Of a DNA stretch of 64,000 bases, positions 10,629 through 20,597 are shown piece by piece. A model generated the notes under the pieces. The model made no database searches. It worked only from the letters and a program-made list of their open reading frames with translations, and was not told the origin of the DNA. The stretch is from Ilyonectria destructans (taxonomy: Eukaryota; Ascomycota; Sordariomycetes; Hypocreales; Nectriaceae). The DNA lies in the NCBI GenBank assembly GCA_020740775.1, contig JAHEWK010000009.1:2542001-2606000 (forward strand), read 5' to 3'. The first letter of the stretch is position 1, and every line of letters starts with the position of its first letter. The translations under genes were made by a program, and so were the position numbers.

Positions 10629-11925
10629 ATGGCGTCTCCACGTATGACCGCACTGCCAGAAGAAATATGACAAGACACTAACCATGTTGACGTGGACAGA
10701 GAGAATCCAGACCCCGATCACTGACTTATTCGGCATCAATCATCCTGTAATGCTCGCAGGAATGAATGCTGTCGCAGGCCCCAAACTTGTCGCAGCAGTA
10801 ACAAACGCCGGTGGCCTTGGCGTCATGGGAGGCATGGCATACAGCCCAGCCATGCTTCGGGAGCACATTGCTGAGCTCAAGAGATACCTCATCCACAAAG
10901 ATGCGCCTTTCGGAATCGATCTATTGCTCCCTCAGGTTGGCGGCAGCGCCCGAAAGACAAAGTGTGTGCTTCCATCATTGCTTCTTCCAGTATTCTCTAC
11001 TCCAAACCTGAAGGATTTAATTCTTGAAAAATCATAACCAAAGTATCTTCATCTGCGGCCAGTGGCTACAATCCGCGTTGTATAATCGATTTGTTTAATG
11101 GCTACTAACCCTAGTCCAATTCTCAGTTATGACTACACAAAAGGCAAGCTTGACGAGCTTGTGGATGTTATCATCGAGTCCGGCGCCAAGCTCTTTGTCT
11201 CAGCTGTCGGCGTACCGCCCAAGGCGATTGTCGAAAGACTCCACGCGCATGGAGTAGTTTATATGAACATGGTTGGCCACGTCAAGCACGTCCGGAAATG
11301 TCTCGACCTTGGGGTTGACATCATCTGCGCCCAGGGCGGAGAAGGAGGGGGGCATACGGGCGACATCCCAACCACCGTCCTCATCCCTGCAGTCGTTGAT
11401 ATCTGCAAAGACTACAAATCTCCACTCACCGGTCAAACTGTGCAGGTTGTGGCAGCCGGGGGCATACATAATGGCCAACTACTTGCTGCGGCCTTGATGA
11501 TGGGAGCAAGCGCAGTATGGGTTGGCACACGCTTCGTGCTTACGGATGAGGCCGGTGCGCTTGAAGCACATAAGAAAGCTCTCCAGACGGCCGGACATGA
11601 CGACAACGTTCGCACCATAATCTACACTGGACGTCCTATGCGTGTACGCAAGAACGAGTATATTCAAAACTGGCAGACAACTCGGCAAGAGGAGATGAAA
11701 GGGCTGCTTGCAAAGGGTATTATCCCGTGGGAGTATGACCTGGACAGAGAAGAGAATGATGCAATTGATGACGGAGAGGGCCTCTTGAAGTATCGAAGAT
11801 ATCTTATGGGCAATTGCGCTGCTCTGGTTAATGAGCAAAAGCCCGCTAAGGAGGTCGTGGATGAGTTTGTCAACGATGCGGTCACCTGGATAGAGAAAGG
11901 GAATCGGTTGATTACTAAACTATAG
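10629..11925 (+). CDS. Nitronate monooxygenase (2-nitropropane dioxygenase family)
   Basis: FMN-dependent TIM-barrel enzyme that oxidises alkyl nitronates to carbonyls plus nitrite, detoxifying compounds such as propionate-3-nitronate. Three exons are inferred: a 13-nt first exon (10629-10641, encoding MASP plus one base), 10700-10961, and 11127-11925. Introns are GTATGA...CTAAC...ACAG (58 bp) and GTGTGT...CTAAC...TCAG (165 bp). Splicing gives MASPQRIQTPITDLFG and joins ARKT to NYDYTKGKLDEL, yielding 357 aa, the usual length. Family blocks include HPVMLAGM, NAGGLGVMGG, GIDLLLPQVGG, CAQGGEGGGHTGD, VVAAGGIHNGQ and GASAVWVGTRF (phosphate-binding end of the barrel). An alternative start at the ATG at 10684 would need no first intron but gives a less family-like N-terminus. 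Confidence 0.92.
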
Positions 11926-12875
11926 TTGTAATAGTTTCAACTTTTGTGTACAGATGGTGTATGTAACGCAGTCTATTCAAGTTCTTTGTTTATGGAAAGG
12001 ACTCTTCCAGGCCTTCTGCCACATACGCAGCACTCAGAGTCATTATGCTTGACATTGAGATAAAAGGCCCTTCATACATGGGCATGAGTCAGCTTCTGGG
12101 CATGTAGTTATCGAAAATTGAAATGTTAAGGCATCAGAAGATTTGAAGGGCACCCTCGTTTCTTCTATCCCTGGCCCATGACTGCGCTAGCTTTTTTGAA
12201 GTCATTTGATCTGATGACATCTGACGCATCCTGAGTCCATAAATTACTGCCGTGGGACTTCCGGTTCAACACAACATCGGACGACAGATAGAAAGTTGAA
12301 AATGGCATGTCAATTGGCGATATTTAATTAACGACCACCCAAAACCACGTCAATTTCAGAGCGTCGATCCCTTCCAAATGGATGGGCGGAAGATGATTCC
12401 GTATTTCGGCAGGTTCGGGATTTACCTAACCATCTAATACTACTTAGTACCTCTCAAATAGTCTGATGATCTTTTGTTGGCCTAATAAACATCCGCTGTA
12501 ATTCTTTCCATTATAGGGATCATGGGCGACTCTCGCGGGCCGCAGCGCCGGACTCATTCGAATACGACTCCAACCTGCGCGCGGGGTAGTCACCGGGATG
12601 ACGGCTTCTCAAGCCGGAGCCAAGGTTCTTGTCTTAATAGGAATTCGGAGGCCGAAAGCCGAGATATCGGGAGCCGGGCCCGGTTCCTGTGATGTAACAA
12701 GGCCATTGGAAACGGAATGTTTTGATCCGCCTCGCCCATTGAAGCCATAACACTTGGCTCCGAGATCATTCGTTTACAGTCTTTCCACTTTTTCTGCTTT
12801 AAAATATCAGCCAGTCCACGCATTCCTCTCAATGTGTTCGTACTCCATCAGAAACATCGCCTTTGCCATCGCATA
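11926..12875. other. Intergenic region
   Basis: The 3' flank of the nitronate monooxygenase gene and the promoter region of the CE1 esterase. No gene was recognised on either strand. The open frames around 12590-12860 overlap the esterase leader and do not look coding. Confidence 0.5.
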
Positions 12876-14252
12876 ATGAAGTCACTAAGTCTTCTCAGTT
12901 TCTGGGCCTTGACCCTCTTAAGCGCCGCCCTCGGCGCTGAGGTCGTGCCTCGCTCCACCTTCACCGAGGTGACAAGCTACGGCTCCAACCCAACGGGCAC
13001 CCGCATGTTCCTTTACGTGCCCAAAACCTTGGCCGCCAAACCCGCCATCGTTGTCGGAATCCATTGGTGCAGTGGCAGCGCCCAGGCATATTATTCGGGC
13101 AGTCAGTGGGCGCGGTATGCGGAGACGTATGGCTACATTGTCATCTATCCTCAGACCCCTTATACGAACGACAATTGCTGGGATGTCGCGTCTAAGATGA
13201 CTCTAACCCATGGAGGCGGCGGCGCGAGCAACTCTATTGCAAACATGGTGGAGTTCATCATCGACCAGTATAGCGCGGACGCCAGCAAGGTATATGTCAC
13301 GGGCATTTCATCAGGTGCCATGATGACGGTGCGTAGGCCCCATACTGACCACATTTTTCTTTTGCCAGAGTCGGAGAAGCAAGTGAACTAACTTTGACGT
13401 AGAACGTCATGGCCGCTACGTATCCCAACCTATTCGCCGCTGGAATCGTCTACGCGGGCGTCCCTGCAGGTTGCTTCATGAGCGCTGACAATATCCCCGA
13501 CTTCTGGAACTCTACGTGTTCGACAGGCCAGTCTATATGGACACAGCAGCAGTGGACCAACGTCGTACTCAACATGTACCCGGGCTACACAGGTTCAAGA
13601 CCCAAGATGCAAATTTACCATGGAACGGACGACCAGATCCTTAATGTGCAGAACTACTACGAGACCATTAAGCAATGGACCGGTGTCCTGGGTTACTCTA
13701 CCACTCCCATCTCAACTGAGGTCAACGTCCCACGAAGCCCATACACCAAGTTCACATTTGGAGACAAACTGCAGGTGAGATCGAATCCAGGTCTAAAGTT
13801 GAAGGAGTTTAGTAACAAATTGTGTGCAGACATTCCTGGGTAGCGGCATCAGCCATTCGATTGATGTATTCCCCGACGACGACCTCAAGTGGTTTGGCAT
13901 TACGGTATGCACACAATCGACACAATTTGCCCATGTTCTGATAGCTCTGACCTACCATACAGTCCTCGGTGACACCGACAGCGGCAACCACAGCAACAAG
14001 TGCCGCACCAACAGGCACATCGGGATCGGGTACGGTGCCTCGTTGGGGCCAATGCGGCGGAATGGGCTGGACTGGTGCTACCACGGTATGTTTTGAGGAA
14101 GAAAATGTCGACTCTGATTTTCATACTAACAAGTTTCTACAGTGTGTGAGCCCGTACACCTGCGTTAAGACCAATGAATGTAAGTGATGCCTACATCATC
14201 TTCTCACAGGCGCATGCTAATAAATGCATCAGGGTATTCCCAGTGTCTGTAG
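12876..14252 (+). CDS. Secreted acetyl xylan esterase (CE1) with C-terminal CBM1
   Basis: Six exons: 12876-13328, 13403-13774, 13830-13904, 13963-14085, 14143-14179, 14233-14252. All introns have GT...AG ends and the frame is continuous, giving 359 aa. Residues 1-20 form a signal peptide (MKSLSLLSFWALTLLSAALG). The CE1 alpha/beta-hydrolase domain shows a nucleophile elbow GISSG (Ser145), YHGTDD (Asp about 227) and GISHSI (His284). A Ser/Thr/Ala/Pro linker (about 303-325) leads to a fungal CBM1, with RWGQCGGMGWTGATT and the final exon supplying WYSQCL. The four cysteines and the aromatic planar-face residues are present. It removes acetyl groups from xylan outside the cell, anchored to cellulose. 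The 20-nt last exon is essential for a complete CBM1. Feruloyl esterase is a less likely alternative within CE1. Confidence 0.93.
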
Positions 14253-14905
14253 GTGGCAGCAATAGTGATTACACTCAATGGCCAGAGCCTCTGAAGTGGA
14301 TGTCCTTATTTGCAAGAGGTCGGTGACTTCATAGATCGACCGAGCTAAGGGCCTTTGACTTGCACGTAAAGGTGCCGTCAGGATACTACTATTCGGCTGT
14401 GTTCTTTGAAAGAATGTTTTTGTATCTTTCATAGTATGAAAAGCATTACTGGCTTCATGTCAACTTGCCATATACGTCAAGCAGTGCTTCTTATAAAATT
14501 GGGCAAGATGGTCTTGCATCCCACTGTTAAATCAACTAAAAAGCCTCCACAGCATAAGCCATCCTTCGCCAGATTGTGTCATATTTAATAGATTTGTTTC
14601 TGAACCCAGTCAACTTTTTTTTGGTATCCTAGCTAACTAGGCCTGCTAACTCCTACCAGAGCGTAGCCTGCATTGCTTAAAGTGAGGTCTGGATTCACCT
14701 AAGTCAACCACGCCAAGTGTCCTTCCCCCCATGCACTAGCCACGTAAGGGCCATCTTCACATGAGTCATTTCGAAAGGCCTGAACAATTACCTATCAACA
14801 ATATATCTTTCCATTAGGATGTATGACTAACAAGAAACTAATATAACGCAAATAAAAACATATGCGAGAAATGCACCCTGGTACCTAGTTTAATCACTTC
14901 CCCCA
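14253..14905. other. Intergenic region between convergent genes
   Basis: Separates the 3' end of the CE1 gene from the 3' end of the minus-strand NLR gene. No coding signal was found. Confidence 0.5.
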
Positions 14906-17900
14906 TCAACGCATCCCGCTGTGGCGAGTCTGCAGGTCAGTCAACTTCTCAACCCAGATACTGCTGTGCTGCGATCGAGCTGTATTAATTGCCACTTGTA
15001 TATCAGCACCTGCACGGACTAGAGCTTCAGCTTTGGCCCAGTGACACAACCGAGTAGCAAGCATCAGGGCAGAGTCGCCCCTCATATCCTTGGCATCAAG
15101 AAGAGCTCTACCCCCCGCGGAACCCATCGCCTCCACCTCTTCTGGATTCTTGCATCGAACCGCTTGGTGCAGCTTCGTGTCACCATAGGCATCTCGCACA
15201 ATGCCTTCTATTTGAGCTGGCTCGCTCGAAGAGGCCGCCTTTTCAAGCAGGAGCCTCTCAACGTTGTGTTGCCGGTCGTTCCTCGCCATGAACAGCGCCT
15301 TCATCTGCCGCGACAGGTCGTTTGGGTACCTCGCCATGATGTGCCAAACCATGTCCTCGTTTCCACTCTTAGCTGCTGTCATGATGTCTCCCTCCTGATA
15401 TACGGCACCGTATTCATAGAGGATGTGTATGATGCTATCCATTTGACCATTCATAGCGATGCCGAACAGTGATTCGCCACTCTCTCCCACTCGGGCATTA
15501 GGTTGCGCCCCGCGCTCGAGGAGTATCCTGACGACGCCCTCATTTCTCTGCCGTACGGCCACGTGCAACGGCGTTTCACCAGTAGAGCTCAAACACGATA
15601 CATCGTCCATTGCTTCAATCAGCTGTAGGACACCGTGGTCAAACCCGTTTCGGATGGCATTGCAGAGTGCATTAGTGAAGATGGACAATCTCATGCTCTG
15701 GTGTGCGGGATCGTCAATACCCTCTGCCACAGTTGCTGCCATCTGATCAGCCTCGATCAGGGCTGTCAAAATCTCAATGTTGCGAAGATCTGTAGCTGCA
15801 ATCATGGCAGGCTTTCTAAGCCCAGAAGAGGCGAAAATGCGGACCATTTTATCGGGCATTGTCTGTATGATGGCGTTGAGAAGGAGTCGCAGATTCCCTG
15901 TGCGGTTGAAAGCAATCGCGGTACTTACGGCCGTGTCTCCTCTTGGGTCAGCCTGCGCCGGACTTGCATTGTTATCCAGTGCCCATTTCAGCAGCGTGCT
16001 ATGGATCCCAGTAACTTCCTTCTGGCAGATGCTTAGACCTCTTAGATCGACGCCGTTTATGTCGACTCCAGCGTTCAAAAGCATGGCGGCTGTCTTGAGA
16101 ATCTTTTTCTCTATGTCGTCGCCCCCATACCGCACGTTATCAATCAGGTCATGGAGAGCGTTAGGAACTGCCTGACAATTTACCATGCCGTTCGTGATAA
16201 AAAATTGAGCCACATCCCAGTTGTTGCTCTTAATCGCTTCAGGTAGCGGTGTGCAGCCGTCAGGAGATTCGTGGAACTTTTGCGCTCCTCCCTCAATAAG
16301 CCGAGTCGCGAAACGAGTGCCATGGTCTGAAAATAAGCACCCCGCAACCACATGGAGAATATCCTTTGGGAGTGTCTCCCTCGCCGGCGGCCAGAAATCG
16401 AGCAAGAAGTTGGCAGCTTGGATGTCTATCGCCCTGTTTGTGATGATCTGCGGCAAGAGACTCTGATGGATGAACTCGACGTCGAGCTTTTGACGCATCG
16501 CCGCGAGAATTCTCTCGTCTTTCTGCGCTGCAATTTCGGGAAAGACTGCCACAATACTAGATAGTGTTGACACTGGAAGCAGCATCGCAAAGAGAGCCGT
16601 GTCGGGGAGAGATTTGGCCATTTTAAGGCATGAGCCGCCATCCTCCAACAACCCTATGATACCCCGGCCATATTCCTCGGCGTGTTTCAAGAGCAATTCA
16701 ACTCCCGGTATGAAGTTATTAGAAACGGCAACCAGAAGTGGAGAGCCTACTGTTGAGGACTGACCGAAACTTGGAGGTGGTAAGGGAGGAACGTTTTGGG
16801 TCGAGGATGAGATTTCACCAGAGTCACTTGATGCATCATCTCGGCTCGCCGTCCCATACTTTGCACCCATCAGATCTCGGTCTTGTTGAGAGACATCATC
16901 TGGAAGTTCAGTACCGCTGGCTTCAACTCCTACATGTGACGGTATGCATCTCTGATTCTTTGAAGTCAGAATCTGATTGGCACAATCGAGATGTTTATGT
17001 CGCATGGCAGCGTGCAAAGGTGTCCAGCCGTTCTTGTCTTCTATTCCGATAAAAGCACCCTTCGACAGCAACGCCTTGGCCACATCTGCGAAGCCTCGGT
17101 CAATGGCGTAGAGCAATGGTGTCCAACCGCTTTGATCCACTGCGTTGATATGATCACTGTGGAACTCTAGGAGAGCCGAAGTCCACGCTGTGCTCCCGGT
17201 TTGAGCCGCTAGGTGGAGGAGTTCACGTCCGTCCCGCATGGCAATTTTGGGATCCGCCATTTCCGATAGCATCGCAGCAGGCTCCTCCCAAGTGTTCTCA
17301 ATGGCAATGAAAATCGGTGTTCGTCCATCGCTATCCGGTGAATTGACATCGGCACCCACTGTGATCAACTGCATCGCGACTACCTCGTCTCCAGACTCCA
17401 ATGCGATGTGAAGAGGAGACCGGCCCTTTTCGTCAGTCGAATGAATGTATTCCGGAATCAGGAAAGTCTCAATCATTTCTTCTTGCCCATTTTCAATGGC
17501 AGTCTGCAATGGCGTCCTAAATCCCGAGGTGGTCTGTGAAGGTTGCCAGGGCGCGTTACCCAAGGAAGGCTCAGCCATTAGAAGTTTTGCAAGGCATGGA
17601 AGTCCGTGTAGAGCAGTTGCATGGAGCGGCGTCATCTCTCGAGGATATTTGTGTTGCCCATGGATGTATCGCGATATTTTGACCCAGAAATTGAAGTAGT
17701 CCTCACTCGGTTGGAAGAATGGGAGCAAGACGGTCTTCCATACGTCATCCAGAGGCTCCCCTGCTATTCTCGAAACGTAAATCGGCCAGTTATTAGTCGC
17801 ATGCTCCAAGAACGGCGTGGTCGCAAATATCTCAGGGTTGACATCAGTGTCGTCATCCGCGAGGGCCTCTTCAACCTCTGATGGTAAGCCGGTAGTGCAG

Positions 17901-19957
17901 ACATCCTTCATGCTCAAGTACCGAGCACAAGCCATGAGAAGCTCAATGTTGCCCTGTGCTTCCTGGATATGTATCTCATTTGTGCGGTTCCCCTCGAGGT
18001 GGGCAGACTTGAGAAACGTGTAGACAGAGTAGTGAGCCAACTCGATCTTGCCAGTTGCCTGAGACTGGCGAACCAAGCTTCCACACAGATCGAAAACATC
18101 TGCCTCTCGGGCCAGTGTGTTGTGCTTCACATCAGCAAGTGATCGAGTCTCAGCGGTGATTGCGATACCATCGATCAACTCAGCCAGGTCAAGGGGGTTG
18201 TTAGACATCATGACGAATTGTAAAATCCTCTTTGCAATGACTCTATCCTCTTCCGGGAGCTTGAGGAAGGTTTGTTCAAACGTTCGCTCAAGATTCCGTG
18301 GCAGTGCCTTCAACACTGCCGGGGTGACTCGGGTTCGAATACTGGCAAGGTGATCCACTTGGCAGACGACCCAAAGAAACCTTGAGATAGAATATCAGCA
18401 GCTGGATAAAATATGCGAGGAAATACATACATGCCATCGGCACGGGCCACAAGTTCCTGTACAATCTCGTCCACTTGGGTTCCACGGAATCGGCGTTTGG
18501 TGAATTGCGCTCGAACGAACCGTTCTATATCTGGTGCGATATCATCGGGTGTGACTGTGATAGTGCAATAGAACGAGAAAGCATTTTCCAGATCCATTTC
18601 TGCACGGCTCGCGACGAGAACCTTGAAGTCGCCGTCTATCTCGGAAAGATTCTCCAGAAAGTCCAGGATGCTCCAACGATCTGGCATCTCGTCCAAACCA
18701 TCGATGACGAGGAAAATGCGACTGAAGTATTGAGATATATCCACGAAGATGGCTTGCAATTCCTCAAAGCTTGGATGTGTCGATCGTCTCTGATGTTTCT
18801 CGTACAATTCAGTCACAAGTTTCATGACCACGGCTGAGTCGGAAGATTGTCTGAGCAGCTGGCCGATGAATGATCCTACTACTTGGCTTGGCGAAAGGGT
18901 TGACGAATGGGAAAAACGGCAGTAATGAAACGCAAGTGCACTTCCGTCTAAACCGATATGTGTTTCTCGGATTGCTGCAATGATTTTTGATCTGTCGGAA
19001 CATCAGCTCCGACCCACCAACACACCTGATTGGAAACTGTTGAAGAATCTAACTCACACGATAACGGATTTCCCTGAACCCTCTGCGTGAAATATTATCA
19101 GCATTGTTTCTTAGTAAAATCGTTTTAATGACTCACGAATTCCATTGAGCCAGAAAAAAGAAGAGCCTTGAGAAGAAAGCCAAGACCCAAACTCGTCCCG
19201 ATTGAGGATCCATTCGCATGAAGTCGAGTCTCGTCGTTCGCATAGATCGGAATGTTCTTCCTCTGTAACCAAACCCAGCCACTGTATGACTTTTTCGCGG
19301 TGTTTCACTGCAAATATAATGTTAGGATATCAGCTATGAAGGTGGGGATTTGCCGCCTACCTTGTTCCTCATCTACTAGCTTTTCAACGGCCTTTTCGAC
19401 CCGTTTCTGACTTTGATTGAGAGATTTTAAATTGTTGAGAATCTCTGTCATTCTGACGTGAATGGTTTGGGTTTGAGAGCTGACCATCTGTCAAAATCTA
19501 CTTTCGACAACATGTGACAGCAGATTGCTGCGGCGGTATCAGGGTATTCTTACCTACTGTCCAGATGGAAGCACAAAATAAAGAATAGCTTGTACTGCTC
19601 AATCCGTTTGAATAGCTTTTCTAGCCTCTCTTCTCTTCCCTCGCTTGTCACTAATAGCACGAGGCGGTTCGCAGTGGACAGCTTTTCGAGCAATGCATCA
19701 ATCTCATCTAGCGTGTTTCTACTCTCTGCCAGCATTTTGCCCATAGATTCTGGGTCCGCGAGTATTGATTGCTTCGACTCTAGGTGTGCTTTGACAGCTA
19801 ACAGAATTCCGGAAAAGCCGGCTGTCTCGTTGAGTAAAGCTGCGAGGTCATCGACATTTTTGCTCATCCTCGACTTGAGCTTGTAGCCAGTCGAGACGAC
19901 GGAAGCGGCGAGACTCAGCAGGCCAGCAATGCTGGCGGCGAGTGAGAGAGGATCCAT
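14906..19957 (-). CDS. NACHT-ankyrin NLR protein (NLR1)
   Basis: Six exons on the minus strand: 19957-19554, 19479-19361, 19307-19137, 19082-19058, 18991-18431, 18380-14906, with introns of 50-74 bp and continuous frame (1584 aa). Residues 1-130 (MDPLSLAASIAGLLSLAAS...) form the helical N-terminal domain typical of fungal STAND proteins. NACHT follows with Walker A GIQGSGKS (about 231-238), encoded across a 25-nt exon, then FHYCRFS, Walker B FLVIDGLDE (about 333) and sensor VLVASRAE. A winged-helix-like region (RIL...FVMMSNNPLDLAELIDGI) precedes a long ankyrin array from about residue 670 to the C-terminus (e.g. GRSPLHIALESGDEVVAMQL, GWTPLLYAIDRGFADVAKAL). Family role: intracellular recognition and incompatibility or defence signalling. 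It lies 640 bp downstream of NLR2 in the same orientation. Confidence 0.85.
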
Positions 19958-20597
19958 GAGGCCCTCACTCGTACGCGATGTCGATTGAACGTCGGGGTCC
20001 GTCGCTGTAAAGAGTTGTTTTCTTGAGGATGAAATGGGCGCCTTGACCTGGTTTTGATAAGAGAGCGGAGAATGCCTTGATTGAGGCAGTGCATTCAGCC
20101 CATCTTCAGGGCTGAGTTGTGGCGTATCACTCAGCCTTCAGCTACAGCAAGCGACTGATGTTTTAGCCGCATACTAAATAGTTAGCTACGCCAACTGGAT
20201 AAATCCCTTGCACCCTTATTGGTTCGCATGCACAGCGCTCTAACTGTAATTGATCCAATGTTGCGGGGTTACTTAAGGTCCTGATTGGTAACGCCGTTCA
20301 ATTTGACCGGCGGCCTGTATGAGAGACTTCCACCTTATGAAAAAGGTAGGGCTGTACTCTTATACCGTCCCATGAGGAAACAACAATAGCAAGGCAACTA
20401 CAGGTAATAGAATAAAGATGAGCAAGCACATTACAGTCCGCAAGGTTGTTAGACGTTCAGCACTAGAGGCTCTTCCTATTCTAGCCATATCCCCGACCTA
20501 TGGAGGGACGACTCCGATTCCAACGTCAGTTTTCTTTCTCTTCCTCAGCACCATCTCCTAGGGCTCTGGGCCACCTTCTTTCGGGCACAACGCCGAA
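19958..20597. other. Intergenic region between tandem NLR genes
   Basis: Promoter region of NLR1 and 3' flank of NLR2. No gene or repeat was recognised. Confidence 0.5.
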
